DNA of 45,026 nucleotides from Chthoniobacter flavus (GCA_945883435.1 CAMCXK010000021.1:1-45026), one strand, 5' to 3'. Positions 32,199 to 40,793 are shown, numbered from the stretch's first letter. The notes: generated by a model not told the origin, from the sequence alone. Program-made: numbers and translations.

Positions 32199-32875
32199 GC
32201 CTCGCGCATCCGCTCGCGCGGCGGTTTGGGAAAGTCGTCCGCGTCCAGCCCGAAACGGTTTGCAAGCCGGGATTTCAAATCCGAAAATGCCCGGGCGGCC
32301 GCCTCAGCCATCTCCCGGCGCCCGCCGGCGGGAATTGGATGCCCCACCGCGACAAAGACGCGGGCGCGCCTTCCAGAGAACCATCGCCGGATGTTGTAGA
32401 GCCGGTCTGTTCCCAGAATGACCACGGGAACCACCGGGCATCGCGCCTTGGACGCGATCAAGAACGCTCCCTCGCGCATGGGAGCACCGTTTAAGATCGA
32501 GGCCTCCCCGTCGCGGATGCCCCCCTCGGGAAAAATGCCAACCACCCGCCCCTTTGCAAGTCGTTCCAAGGCGGTGCGCAGTGCCTTGCGGTCGTCGCCG
32601 ATGCGGTCCACAGGAATCACATCGAGCCAGTGAAAGCCGGTTTTCGACCAGGCGGTGGAAAACAATTCCGACATTGCAATCCAGTCGATTTTGCGTGGCA
32701 ACCAACCGCTCAAAACCGGAGGGTCGAAGTGGCTGATATGATTGGCAGCCAGAACACACGCGCCCCGCGGGATCGTGCCGATCCACTCGACTCGCACATG
32801 GGCCCCCGTCGTGATCAGGAGCCGTAATCCACCCACCACGAAGCGGTAGAAGATGGCATGCCAGAGCGACCGCAT
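32195..32875 (-). CDS. PlsC-type lysophospholipid acyltransferase
   Basis: A 226-residue membrane-associated acyltransferase of the 1-acyl-glycerol-3-phosphate acyltransferase family. The catalytic HX4D motif is in ANHISHFDPPVL and the substrate-binding motif in GIFPEGGIRDG, with PVVPVVILGTDRLY following. A hydrophobic N-terminal stretch (AIFYRFVVGGLRLLITTGA) anchors it. It probably acylates lysophosphatidate or a related lipid; whether it is the main PlsC or an accessory homologue cannot be told. It lies six bases after the UDG stop in a minus-strand run and overlaps the hydrolase. Confidence 0.93.
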   Translation of the reverse strand: MRSLWHAIFYRFVVGGLRLLITTGAHVRVEWIGTIPRGACVLAANHISHFDPPVLSGWLPRKIDWIAMSELFSTAWSKTGFHWLDVIPVDRIGDDRKALRTALERLAKGRVVGIFPEGGIRDGEASILNGAPMREGAFLIASKARCPVVPVVILGTDRLYNIRRWFSGRRARVFVAVGHPIPAGGRREMAEAAARAFSDLKSRLANRFGLDADDFPKPPRERMREA

Positions 32876-32881
32876 GAAACG

Positions 32882-33649
32882 TCAAGCCGGCTGGGTGAAA
32901 AAGCGCTCCTGCTTGGCGGAGACTGTCTTCCCGAGTTTGCGGAGGACCTGGAGCATGTCCTCCCAGACCTTGCGCTTTTCGGTGATGCTCTGGTTGCGCA
33001 GCAGGTAGGCGGGATGATAGGTGACAAGCACCGGGATGCCTTGGAAATCCAGCCACGAGCCACGGATGTCACGGAGGGGCCGCGTTTCCCCGAGAAGGCC
33101 CTCGGCCGCCGTGGCCCCCAGTGCCACGAGTGCGCGCGGGCGCACCAACTCGATCTGTTCGCGCAACCACGGCAGGCAAGTGGCCATTTCCTCGGGTTTC
33201 GGCTTCCGGTTGCCCGACTCGCCGGGTGGCATGTCCGGACGGCACTTCAGCACGTTTGCGATGAACACCTCCGCGCGGGAGAAGCCCATCGCCTCGATGA
33301 TTTTCGTCAGCAACTGGCCGGCCTTGCCCACAAAAGGCTCGCCCTGCAAGTCCTCATCGGCCCCCGGAGCCTCGCCGACAAACATCAACTCGGCGTTGCG
33401 GTCGCCCGTTCCGAACACGACTTTGCTCCGCGAGGCCACGAGGTGCGGACATTTCACGCAGCCAAGAATCGCCTCCTCTAGCCGCTCCCAGGTCCAAATC
33501 ATCGCCGTCCCGTCGCGCGGTTTCATCGCGGCGGCCCTCAACTCCTCCAACGCCCGGCGGGAGGCCTTGGGACGGCGGACGATCCCGGCATCGACGCTTC
33601 GCAGCAGCGGGATGGTCTCCCCGAGGGCCTGTTGAAAAATTTCGCTCAT
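32882..33649 (-). CDS. Type-4 uracil-DNA glycosylase (Fe-S)
   Basis: This enzyme removes uracil from DNA. Motif GEAPGADEDLQGEPFVGKAG is the family 4 active-site loop, with NVLKCRPDMPPG and TYHPAYLLRN. The four cysteines for a 4Fe-4S cluster are visible: CVKC near residue 92, one in LKCRP and one in TCLPW. The start chosen is the ATG at 33649 (MSEIFQQALG), giving 255 residues; the open frame extends upstream into the recA promoter region and begins with an unlikely sequence. An N-terminal extension of about 80 residues precedes the catalytic domain. It is transcribed divergently from recA. Confidence 0.95.
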   Translation of the reverse strand: MSEIFQQALGETIPLLRSVDAGIVRRPKASRRALEELRAAAMKPRDGTAMIWTWERLEEAILGCVKCPHLVASRSKVVFGTGDRNAELMFVGEAPGADEDLQGEPFVGKAGQLLTKIIEAMGFSRAEVFIANVLKCRPDMPPGESGNRKPKPEEMATCLPWLREQIELVRPRALVALGATAAEGLLGETRPLRDIRGSWLDFQGIPVLVTYHPAYLLRNQSITEKRKVWEDMLQVLRKLGKTVSAKQERFFTQPA

Positions 33650-33762
33650 GCAGGAAAACCTAATCCCTCGGGGACGCGGCGGGCCAGATTTTGTCGCTTG
33701 GGAAAATTGATTCCCCCTCGCGCCACCGAAGTCCATAGTGGAGGCTCGACACTTTGATTCCC
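33650..33762. promoter_or_regulatory. Divergent intergenic region between UDG and recA
   Basis: 113 bases between two divergent DNA-repair genes; promoters for both are expected. I found no convincing LexA operator of the CTGT-N8-ACAG or GAAC-N4-GTTC type and no clear promoter boxes. Confidence 0.35.
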
Positions 33763-34782
33763 ATGGCCAAAACCGAAGACACCACCTCGCCCGACCGCGC
33801 CGCCGCCGCGCGGCTCAAAAACCTCGACCTCGCCCTCCAGCAAATCGAAAAAGACTACGGCTCCGAAGCCATCCGCCGGCTCGGCGACGCCCACGTGTCC
33901 CAAGTCGAAAGCATCCCGACCGGCAATATCATGATCGACCGGGCCCTCGGCGTTGGCGGCTTCCCCCGCGGCCGGATCATTGAAATCTTCGGCCCGGAAA
34001 GCTCGGGCAAAACCACCCTCACCCTCACTGCCATCGCCCAGGCGCAAAAACTGGGCGGACTGGCGGCCTTCATCGATGTCGAGCACGCCTTGGATCCCCA
34101 CTATGCGCGCAAGCTCGGCGTGAATCTCGACGAATTGCTCGTCTCCCAGCCGAGCTCCGGCGAGGAGGCCCTCCGCATTTGCGAGACCCTCGTGCGATCA
34201 AACGCCCTCGACATCATCGTCCTGGATTCGGTGGCCGCACTCGTCACCAAATCCGAACTGGAGGGCGAGATCGGAGATGCGGTCGTGGGGGCCCAGGCCC
34301 GCCTCATGAGCAACGCCCTTCGCAAGCTGACCTCGTTCATTTCAAAAGCAAACACGATCTGTCTTTTCACCAACCAGATTCGCGAAAAAATCGGCGTCAT
34401 GTTCGGCAATCCGGAAACCACTCCGGGCGGAAAAGCCCTCAAGTTTTACGCCAGTGTGCGTGTCGACATCCGCCGCATCGGGGCGATCAAGAATAGCGAT
34501 GGCTCGATCTCGGGGAACCGCACGAAGATCAAACTGGTCAAAAACAAGGTTGCCCCGCCGTTCACCGAGGCGGAGTTCGACATCATGTATAACGAAGGCA
34601 TTTCGAACACCGGATCCCTGCTGGATTTGGCATTGGAAAAAGGCATCGTCGAGAAGCGTGGATCCTGGCTGAGCTTCAAAGGCGAGCAACTGGCCCAAGG
34701 CCGAGACGCCGCCAAGGAGGTTCTCAAGGCCGATGCCAAAATTTACGGGGAAATCGAAGCGATGGTCCTCGCCGCGATGTGA
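33763..34782 (+). CDS. recA: Recombinase RecA
   Basis: RecA forms the filament for homologous recombination and the SOS response. The 339-residue product has the Walker A loop GPESSGKTT (residues 77-85), [21 protein letters not shown], the L1/L2 regions ([38 protein letters not shown]) and [14 protein letters not shown]. The start chosen is ATG 33763 (MAKTEDTTS); a frame start three codons earlier is possible. It is slightly shorter at the C-terminus than the E. coli protein and ends EAMVLAAM without a long acidic tail, which in E. coli restrains activity. The stop lies next to a strong inverted repeat. Confidence 0.98.
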   Translation: MAKTEDTTSPDRAAAARLKNLDLALQQIEKDYGSEAIRRLGDAHVSQVESIPTGNIMIDRALGVGGFPRGRIIEIFGPESSGKTTLTLTAIAQAQKLGGLAAFIDVEHALDPHYARKLGVNLDELLVSQPSSGEEALRICETLVRSNALDIIVLDSVAALVTKSELEGEIGDAVVGAQARLMSNALRKLTSFISKANTICLFTNQIREKIGVMFGNPETTPGGKALKFYASVRVDIRRIGAIKNSDGSISGNRTKIKLVKNKVAPPFTEAEFDIMYNEGISNTGSLLDLALEKGIVEKRGSWLSFKGEQLAQGRDAAKEVLKADAKIYGEIEAMVLAAM

Positions 34783-35028
34783 TCAGGACGGCGGGCCTTT
34801 GACCACGAAGGCCCGCCCTTCCGCTTCGCACCAGAGCCGGTAGACCAGCACCAGGTTCCGCCGCGCTCCGCCGCACGGCATTTTCAGGAAACCCCGTTTC
34901 TTGGCCGCTTCGAAAAGAATCCGTTCCTTTGAGGTCAGTCGGTGTCCGGTCGAACGATTGCCGATGCGGCTGCGCGTGGGCAGTCCGCGCGACAATTTCT
35001 CAATGTCGTCTTGCCGGGATGAAGCCAT
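34783..35028 (-). CDS. Small conserved-looking basic protein of unknown function
   Basis: An 81-residue basic protein: LPTRSRIGNRSTGHRLTSKE, then FEAAKKRGFLKMP, ARRNLVLVYRLWCEAEG. The even mix of charged and hydrophobic residues and absence of shadow-type Ser/Pro/Arg bias suggest a real gene. It lies 60 bases after rlmH on the same strand and its stop abuts the recA stop in convergent orientation. I do not recognise a family. It carries many Arg/Lys residues and one cysteine, so nucleic acid binding is conceivable but unsupported. Confidence 0.55.
   Translation of the reverse strand: MASSRQDDIEKLSRGLPTRSRIGNRSTGHRLTSKERILFEAAKKRGFLKMPCGGARRNLVLVYRLWCEAEGRAFVVKGPPS
34790..34817. terminator. 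Ten-base-pair inverted repeat after recA
   Basis: GGCGGGCCTT (34790-34799) is perfectly complementary to AAGGCCCGCC (34808-34817) across an eight-base loop. It follows the recA stop by seven bases and lies inside the last codons (VVKGP) of the convergent small gene, so it may work for recA, but there is little T-run. Confidence 0.6.
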
Positions 35029-35088
35029 TTCGAAAAACCATTACGCCCCGCGGATGGCGCGGGACGGAACTTTGTGAGGGAGGGGAAC

Positions 35089-35523
35089 TCAGTCGCGGTG
35101 GTAGGGGCGGCCGGCCAGAAGGGTTTCCGCCCGGTAAACCTGCTCCAGGGCGACAAGCAAGGCGAGTTCATGTTGCAGGGTTTGAGGACCCAGCGACCAG
35201 AGGAGGCCGGCCTGTTGCCGCACGGCATCGCTCCATCCGTCGGAACCGCCCACCAAAAGCGCAAGGCGGGAGGTTCCGCGCACTCGCAAGCGCTGGATTT
35301 CCCCGGCAAAGGCGCGGCTGGAAAATGATGTTCCGGTTTCATCCAGAATGATGCGGTAACATCCCCCGGAAAGTTCGAGCAGCTTGTCGGAGGCATCGGC
35401 GCGGGGTTTCACAAAATGGATTTCGACCTTGGCAAAGGCGGCGAGCCGATGGCTGTAATCCTCGATCCCGAGCCGCGCGAATTCAAGGGACGGCTTGCCG
35501 ACGGCGAGGATGCGCCAAGTCAA
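35089..35523 (-). CDS. rlmH: 23S rRNA (pseudouridine1915-N3)-methyltransferase
   Basis: RlmH is a SPOUT-fold methyltransferase that modifies pseudouridine 1915 in helix 69 of 23S rRNA on assembled ribosomes. The 144-residue product has the right length. Motifs include YRIILDETGTSFSSRAFA, the SAM-binding LALLVGGSDGWSD and the C-terminal EQVYRAETLLAGRPYHRD, corresponding to the family's conserved EQ-YRA-I-G-PYH end. Its ATG overlaps the lipA stop (ATGA), so the two are translationally coupled. Confidence 0.95.
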   Translation of the reverse strand: MTWRILAVGKPSLEFARLGIEDYSHRLAAFAKVEIHFVKPRADASDKLLELSGGCYRIILDETGTSFSSRAFAGEIQRLRVRGTSRLALLVGGSDGWSDAVRQQAGLLWSLGPQTLQHELALLVALEQVYRAETLLAGRPYHRD

Positions 35524-36407
35524 CGCTGGACCGGGTTGAAATCCGCGGCGTGGTAGGAACTGCGGACCAGTGGACCGCTGGCGACGAATTCGAATCCCTT
35601 GTTGCGGGCGATCACACCATAGTGGTCGAACATATCGGGCGTGATGTAAGCCACCACGGGAAGATGGTTCGGCGTCGGGCGAAGGTATTGCCCCAGCGTG
35701 AGCACACGCACGCCGGACTCGCGAAGATCGTCCATCGCCTGAAAAATCTCGGACTCCGACTCGCCGAGACCCAACATCAATCCGCTCTTGGTCATGAGAC
35801 CGGGCTGGAGTTCGGCGGCGCGCGCCAGAAAATCAAGGGAAAGCCGGTATTTCGCCCGTGAACGGACCAGGGGCGTCAATCGCTCGACCGTTTCGAGGTT
35901 GTGGTTGAACACATCCGGTCCGGCGGCCAAAACCCTCTGCAGCGGCTCGTCGCGCCCGTTGAAATCGGGCACCAGCACCTCAACGACGATTTTCGGGTCG
36001 AGTTGGCGGATCGCCTCGATGGTTTGGCCAAAGTGGTCGGCTCCGCCGTCGGCTAGGTCGTCGCGGGCGACCGCCGTGATGACGACATGCTTGAGTCCAA
36101 GACGCCCCACCGCCTCGGCCACTCGCTGCGGTTCGTCGGGCTCGAGGGGAAATGGCTTGGCCGTGTCGACGGCACAGAATCCGCAAGCCCTCGTGCAACG
36201 GTCGCCGGCGATCATGAAGGTGGCCGTGCCGCCGCTCCAGCACTCCCAGCGATTCGGACACTGCGCGCTTTCGCAAACGGTGTGCAGTCGCAAGTCGGAA
36301 ATCAGGCCTTTGGTCGAAAAAAAGACCGGGTTGGAAGGCAGGCGAACCTTGATCCAATCCGGTTTTTTCGACTGGTGCAGCGTGGGGTCGATTTTAATGG
36401 CAGCCAT
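35520..36407 (-). CDS. lipA: Lipoyl synthase
   Basis: LipA is a radical-SAM enzyme that inserts two sulfurs into octanoyl groups on lipoate-dependent enzymes. The auxiliary cluster motif CESAQCPNRWEC and the radical-SAM motif CTRACGFC are intact, and the C-terminal RSSYHA supplies the family's serine ligand to the auxiliary cluster. Other matches are VVITAVARDDLADGGADHF and GLMLGLGESESEI. I start at ATG 36407 (MAAIKIDPTLHQ) for 295 residues; the open frame runs 187 codons further upstream into low-complexity shadow sequence. No lipB is seen next to it. Confidence 0.97.
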   Translation of the reverse strand: MAAIKIDPTLHQSKKPDWIKVRLPSNPVFFSTKGLISDLRLHTVCESAQCPNRWECWSGGTATFMIAGDRCTRACGFCAVDTAKPFPLEPDEPQRVAEAVGRLGLKHVVITAVARDDLADGGADHFGQTIEAIRQLDPKIVVEVLVPDFNGRDEPLQRVLAAGPDVFNHNLETVERLTPLVRSRAKYRLSLDFLARAAELQPGLMTKSGLMLGLGESESEIFQAMDDLRESGVRVLTLGQYLRPTPNHLPVVAYITPDMFDHYGVIARNKGFEFVASGPLVRSSYHAADFNPVQR

Positions 36408-36489
36408 GAAGCGATACCATCCTACACGTTGGATCGGCGGGCGTGCATCACAAAACCGCTCCCCCACGACAGGAAGGGGCCCCGCGGCG

Positions 36490-37758
36490 TCAATCTCCGT
36501 CGTCCGGATTGCGATCCGCTGGCGCGAACAACGCGTTGCGCAGGAAACCGGGAATGTCCGAATTGTCACATGTCCCGCGCACCCGCTCGGCACCGCGTCC
36601 CGCAGCACGCACGAGAATTCCTCCGGACGTGTCGCTGAGGGTTCCCCATGTGATGACAAACGGATGGGATACTCCGGAGCGGTCGGGACGGGAGAGGAAA
36701 GGTTTGCCATTTTCATCCAGCCCGTAAGGCGCACCGTTCGGATCGACACTTCGGGAGGCTTTCTCGAGAAGGGAGGGCTTGGCGGGAAACCCCAGCACGT
36801 CCATCGCGCCGGCGGCACTGTCCGCCGCCGTGAGCAAAAGGGTGTCAGGGCGGGATTCCACAAAAGCCAGGGCAGTTCCAAACGCCTCGTCCGCACGGCG
36901 AAGGGCTTCCAAAACACCCGGTGCGTTGTTGTGGTTTCCAAAATTGTCCGCCCCCTCCTCTTCCGCAATGAGGAGAAACGGGCCCGGAGCGAGAAGGCGC
37001 AGCGCGGCGGCCATCATTTCAGAGATCGTGGGGGCATCGGGGCTGAATGCAGGCAGACCGGCCGCTTTTTGTTCGGCGGGTCCCATGTCATTGAAGGTGT
37101 CCTGGGCTGCAAACACACCAAGCAAACGCGGCGTGCCATCGGGAACCGCCGCCAACTCCTCGCGGTTGTAAACAACCCGGTAGCCCTTGGACAGGGCCTC
37201 GGCGACCAGATTGCGGCCGTCCTCGCGCAGTCCGTCCTTCACATGGCGGCCCGGCGTGCCCTTCGGAAGCATCCATTCCTCACCGCCGGAGAGGATCACG
37301 TCCACACCCGACTCGACAACCTGCACCGCAATCTCGGCGTAGTTGTCGCGGGCGGGGACTTTCGCCACAAAACAGGCGGTGCCGGGCTCGATGAGACTGC
37401 CGGAATTCACCAGGCCGGTCCGAACCCCCTTGGATTGGGCCTCGCGGAGAATGCTGGTTTTATCGGATTCCGGCACAATTCCAAAACTCTCGTAGGGAGC
37501 CTTCACCCCGTAGGCGTGGGTTGTGGCCCCGCCGTTCGAGGAGGCGGACAGCGAGTTCGTCATGTGGCCCCTGTAAACCGCGATGTGGGGCAACCGGTCC
37601 CAGTTCAAATCCCCGTCCGGCCCGACCAGGTAAAACCGCGCGGCTTGCCAATGGGAGAGTCCGGCACCGTCGGGATGGAAAAAAATCGCGTTGCCCGCGA
37701 TGGCATTGCTGGCGAGGACAAGAAGAAGGAGGACCGGACGCGCAATCATGCGGTCCAT
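36490..37758 (-). CDS. Alkaline phosphatase-like protein with altered metal ligands
   Basis: A 422-residue exported protein of the PhoA family. The start at 37758 is supported by an AAAGGA ribosome site eight bases upstream, and MDRMIARPVLLLLVLASNAI is a signal peptide. Aligned by eye to PhoA, the first metal aspartate is kept (FFHPDGAG), as are the nucleophile-site serine (SSNGGATTHAYGVK, where the usual DS is SS) and the acidic/His segment (EEEGADNFGNHNN). The usual ADH motif reads TAADSAAG and the usual HT-G motif reads SDTSGGILV, so two zinc-ligand histidines are replaced by Ser and Asp. It may be a divergent metallo-phosphatase or an inactive relative. Confidence 0.85.
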   Translation of the reverse strand: MDRMIARPVLLLLVLASNAIAGNAIFFHPDGAGLSHWQAARFYLVGPDGDLNWDRLPHIAVYRGHMTNSLSASSNGGATTHAYGVKAPYESFGIVPESDKTSILREAQSKGVRTGLVNSGSLIEPGTACFVAKVPARDNYAEIAVQVVESGVDVILSGGEEWMLPKGTPGRHVKDGLREDGRNLVAEALSKGYRVVYNREELAAVPDGTPRLLGVFAAQDTFNDMGPAEQKAAGLPAFSPDAPTISEMMAAALRLLAPGPFLLIAEEEGADNFGNHNNAPGVLEALRRADEAFGTALAFVESRPDTLLLTAADSAAGAMDVLGFPAKPSLLEKASRSVDPNGAPYGLDENGKPFLSRPDRSGVSHPFVITWGTLSDTSGGILVRAAGRGAERVRGTCDNSDIPGFLRNALFAPADRNPDDGD

Positions 37759-37856
37759 CACACAAGTCCTTTCCCGGGGGAGCAAGACACGATTTGTAAC
37801 GGAAGGGAGGGATTCATGCTTGCAAATCCGCCCGTGCGCCGCACCTTTTCGATTCT

Positions 37857-38237
37857 ATGCCAACTTTAGCGATTGTTTTTGGAGTGATTCTGGATGCGAT
37901 GGGATTCGGAGCCTATGTAGCCACGGAAGCCAAAACCGCACTCATCCCCTGCGCTTTCGGATCGATTTTGTTTTTGTGCGGGATTGTGGCGGGTGCTCGG
38001 CCTAATTTGCGGATGCATGTGATGCACGTGGCAGCCCTCACCGCGCTCATCGGCACATTGGGGGGCTTGGGAATGGGCCTTCCAAAAGCCGGGGCGTTGA
38101 TCGCAGGAACCCTGGAAAAGCCGTTGCCCGCGATCATGCAGATCGGAATGGGGGTGCTTTCACTGATCTTTTTGGTCTTGTGCGTGAAGTCCTTCGTGGA
38201 TGCACGCCTCGCGCGGAAGTCGGCCGAACCGCAGTAG
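37857..38237 (+). CDS. Small four-helix membrane protein
   Basis: A 126-residue protein with four hydrophobic segments: LAIVFGVILDAMGFGAYVA, ALIPCAFGSILFLCGIVAG, MHVAALTALIGTLGGLGMG and MQIGMGVLSLIFLVLCVKS. Short loops and a charged C-terminus (FVDARLARKSAEPQ) follow. The small-residue-rich helices resemble compact bacterial membrane proteins of the TMEM14/UPF0136 kind, though I cannot confirm this. It is transcribed divergently from the phosphatase with 98 bases between, and convergently with the ROK kinase gene. Function unknown. Confidence 0.8.
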   Translation: MPTLAIVFGVILDAMGFGAYVATEAKTALIPCAFGSILFLCGIVAGARPNLRMHVMHVAALTALIGTLGGLGMGLPKAGALIAGTLEKPLPAIMQIGMGVLSLIFLVLCVKSFVDARLARKSAEPQ

Positions 38238-38273
38238 GAATCCCGGATCGCCGTCCAGCGGGGCGAGGACGAT

Positions 38274-39194
38274 TCAGGCCGTGAATGGCGCGGACAGTCG
38301 CGCCGCCCCGAAGACACCGGCACTGTCGCCGAGCGCCGGAGGAACAATGCGGGTGCGCACGACCGGATTGAACAGATGCCGGGCAATGCTCGCGCGGGTG
38401 GCCTCCTCATAAAAAAGCGGCAAGTTGCCGACTCCCCCGCCAACCACGATCACGTCGGGGTCCAAAATATTCATGACCGCCGCAATAGCCTCTGAAAACT
38501 TTTCCCGCAAACGCTCGAGCGTGGCCGACGCGATGCGATCGCCTTCGATCGCCCGGCTGACAATCCCGGGCAAACGCAACGCCTCCCCGGTCGCCTCGCG
38601 ATAGAATCTCTCGAGCGAAGGACCGGCGATCACGGTTTCAACGCAACCCGTCCGCCCACAATAGCACGGCACGGACTCGTTCCGGATGGGATTGTGTCCC
38701 CATTCGCCCGCGATTCCGTGCAGCCCTTGAATCAAACGCCCGCCCGCCACAATACCCGCTCCGGTTCCACTCCCGATGATCAAGCCCAGAACAACATCCG
38801 CTCCGGCAGCCGCTCCCCATGTCGCTTCCGCGAGTGCGAAGCAGTTGGCATCATTGGCGATCCGGACCTCGCAGCCCAACCGTTGAGACAGATCCCCGCA
38901 CAGCGGACGTCCATTCAAGCACACCGTGTTGGAGTTTTTAAGGCATCCACTGGCCGGGTCCTCGGTCCCGGGCGTGCCGATACCAAGGCACACCGGGCGG
39001 GGAAGTCCCGAGACGCGCGCTAGATCGTCAACCACAGCTTCAATCGCCGAAAGGATATGCTCGTAGCCGTGTTCCGCCCCCGTGGGGCGGCGAAGCCGGT
39101 GGAGTGCCGAGAGGGGGTCGGCCGGATCAACAAGGGCCCCCTCGATCTTGGTGCCACCCAGATCGATGCCCCAGAGAGGGGCACCGGATTTCAC
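38274..39194 (-). CDS. ROK-family sugar kinase (glucokinase-like)
   Basis: A 306-residue ATP-dependent sugar kinase. The phosphate-binding WGIDLGGTKIEGALVD opens the protein; the catalytic aspartate is in RIANDANCFALAEATWG; IIGSGTGAGIVAGGRLI follows; and the zinc-binding ROK signature appears as GIAGEWGHNPIRN and CYCGRTGCVET. Glucose or fructose is the usual substrate; N-acetyl sugars are possible. The start is a GTG that overlaps the dnaN stop (GTGA), so it is coupled to the sliding clamp gene, an uncommon pairing. Confidence 0.95.
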   Translation of the reverse strand: MKSGAPLWGIDLGGTKIEGALVDPADPLSALHRLRRPTGAEHGYEHILSAIEAVVDDLARVSGLPRPVCLGIGTPGTEDPASGCLKNSNTVCLNGRPLCGDLSQRLGCEVRIANDANCFALAEATWGAAAGADVVLGLIIGSGTGAGIVAGGRLIQGLHGIAGEWGHNPIRNESVPCYCGRTGCVETVIAGPSLERFYREATGEALRLPGIVSRAIEGDRIASATLERLREKFSEAIAAVMNILDPDVIVVGGGVGNLPLFYEEATRASIARHLFNPVVRTRIVPPALGDSAGVFGAARLSAPFTA

Positions 39195-40291
39195 GAATTG
39201 GAAATCCGCATGGGCATGATGACGTAGAGGAACGGAGACTGGATTTTCAACACGCCAGGGCTCATTTCGTCGATCAGCTCCAGATAGACCTCGTCATTCG
39301 AAAGGTTGCGGAGCGGGTCCATGAGAAAGTCGGGATTGAACGCGATCGCGATGTCCCGTCCCTTGTAGTTCAAAGCCATGGATTCGCGGGCCTCTCCGAT
39401 CTCCGGGGTGTTCGCCGTGATATCAAGATTGTTTTTGGTGAACTCGAGCCGGATCGAACTGGTCTTGTCATTGCTGAGCAGCGAAACACGGCGGACGCAG
39501 TTCAAAAACATCTCCCTTTCGAGAGGAATGCGTTCCTTGGCCTCGCCGGGGATCACTTGGCGGTAGTTCGGGTAATTTCCGTCAACCAGCTTCGAGACCA
39601 GTTGCGAACCGTTGAGATCGAAGGACACCAGATTCGCGGAGGTCGAAATCGACACTTGGCCGGAATCGCCGAGCAACCGTTGCAGCTCCATGACGGCTTT
39701 CGTCGGGAGGATGAAATCGCGTTCGCTGCTCTTCGGGAACTCCAGCTCCGTGTCGAAAAGGGCCAGTCGACGACCGTCCGTCGCAACAAGAGTGAGCTTG
39801 TTGTCCAGAAGCGAAAATAAAATTCCGTTCAGCACGTAACGGGCCTCGTCCGCCGAGATCGCATAAGAGGTTTTTTTCAGCCCGTCGCGCAGATCGATTT
39901 GCGGCATCACGAGCGAATTCGACTCTTCGAAGTGCGGGAACGCCGGGTATTCCTCCTTGGGAAGGCCGTAGATTTTGAAAAAGCTGGCTCCACACCGGAT
40001 CGAAGCCGCCTGTTTGGCGTCCACCTCGATCGAGATTTCGGAGTTCGGGAGTTCGCGCACGATCGAGACCAAACGGCGGGCCGGGAGTGTCGTCGCTCCG
40101 GCGCGCTCGACACGGGCCTCCACGCGGCACCGGATTCCCACCTCCAAATCGGTTGTCGTCAAGCGCAGCCCGTTTTCGTCGGCCTCGAACAAGGCATTCG
40201 AAAGAACCGGGAGGGAGGGGCGGGAGCTGACAACATTCTGGATGCGTTGCAGGCCTTCGAGAAGGGCTTCTTTGGTGACCGCGATCTTCAT
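39191..40291 (-). CDS. dnaN: DNA polymerase III sliding clamp (beta subunit)
   Basis: DnaN is the ring-shaped processivity clamp of replication. The 366 residues have the family start MKIAVTKEALLEGLQRIQNV, then SSRPSLPVLSNALFEAD, GILFSLLDNKLTLVATDGRR, the hydrophobic-pocket region VDGNYPNYRQVIP, and the end SPGVLKIQSPFLYVIMPMRI. Length is typical. dnaA, recF and gyrB, its usual neighbours, are not here: upstream is a lipoprotein gene and downstream a sugar kinase. An origin next to dnaN is therefore not supported by this window. Confidence 0.97.
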   Translation of the reverse strand: MKIAVTKEALLEGLQRIQNVVSSRPSLPVLSNALFEADENGLRLTTTDLEVGIRCRVEARVERAGATTLPARRLVSIVRELPNSEISIEVDAKQAASIRCGASFFKIYGLPKEEYPAFPHFEESNSLVMPQIDLRDGLKKTSYAISADEARYVLNGILFSLLDNKLTLVATDGRRLALFDTELEFPKSSERDFILPTKAVMELQRLLGDSGQVSISTSANLVSFDLNGSQLVSKLVDGNYPNYRQVIPGEAKERIPLEREMFLNCVRRVSLLSNDKTSSIRLEFTKNNLDITANTPEIGEARESMALNYKGRDIAIAFNPDFLMDPLRNLSNDEVYLELIDEMSPGVLKIQSPFLYVIMPMRISNS

Positions 40292-40337
40292 AAAGTGCGT
40301 CTATGGTTAGGTGGCAGGGGCGAACGTGTCAATCGCC

Positions 40338-40781
40338 TCAGTCCCCGGCACGGCGGGCGATCTCCTTTAGCATCGGGCCAAACTCGGCATTCCAAAGACC
40401 GATCAGCGGGCGTTCCTGATCGAAACCCGAGACCCCGGCGTTGCCTACCGTGAAAACCTGGGTGGACAAGCGCATGTCATCGGTTCCCGGAACCGGACGC
40501 ATGTGCAACTTCACGCGAATCGTTTGCGGATCACCGTAACTTCCCCACATGGCATTTCCAAAAGCGCCGGCAGGCTTGTCGAATGACACCGCGTCCGGAA
40601 AATCGCTGCCGGCAAATGTGTATCCGCGCGCGGCAAACACACTTTGGGCTGCGGCCATCACCGCGGTGGCATTGGTGTCATGCACGGTCACCGAGCCGAG
40701 ACCGCCGGATTTTTGAACCGGCGCATTCAGACAACCCGAAACCATCAGCAGGCTGCCAAGGAGGACAAAAAGACGCTTCAT
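40338..40781 (-). CDS. Putative lipoprotein
   Basis: A 147-residue protein with a lipoprotein signal MKRLFVLLGSLLMVSGCLNA; the lipobox VSGC predicts cleavage before Cys-17. The mature part (FAARGYTFAGSDFPDAVSFD; TIRVKLHMRPVPGTDDMRL; STQVFTVGNAGV) looks like a small alpha/beta domain of the kind seen in other outer-membrane lipoproteins of unknown function. It is placed between menE and dnaN on the same strand, 12 bases after the menE stop-side boundary, and has no recognised partner. Confidence 0.85.
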   Translation of the reverse strand: MKRLFVLLGSLLMVSGCLNAPVQKSGGLGSVTVHDTNATAVMAAAQSVFAARGYTFAGSDFPDAVSFDKPAGAFGNAMWGSYGDPQTIRVKLHMRPVPGTDDMRLSTQVFTVGNAGVSGFDQERPLIGLWNAEFGPMLKEIARRAGD

Positions 40782-40793
40782 CCACCCCGCCTA

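Noticed and set aside
33650-33762. SOS box in the recA promoter region
   Set aside because: No palindromic match to the proteobacterial or Gram-positive LexA sites could be found by eye.
36408-36968. Upstream extension of lipA by 187 codons
   Set aside because: It overlaps the phosphatase gene and has shadow-like Arg/Pro/Ser composition; LipA proteins begin near the chosen ATG.
36490-37758. Phosphatase-like gene as a sulfatase target of the FGE
   Set aside because: No CxPxR or SxPxR sulfatase motif is present; the active-site region follows PhoA, not sulfatases.
40292-40337. Replication origin near dnaN
   Set aside because: No dnaA gene, no cluster of DnaA boxes and only a 46-base gap upstream of dnaN.
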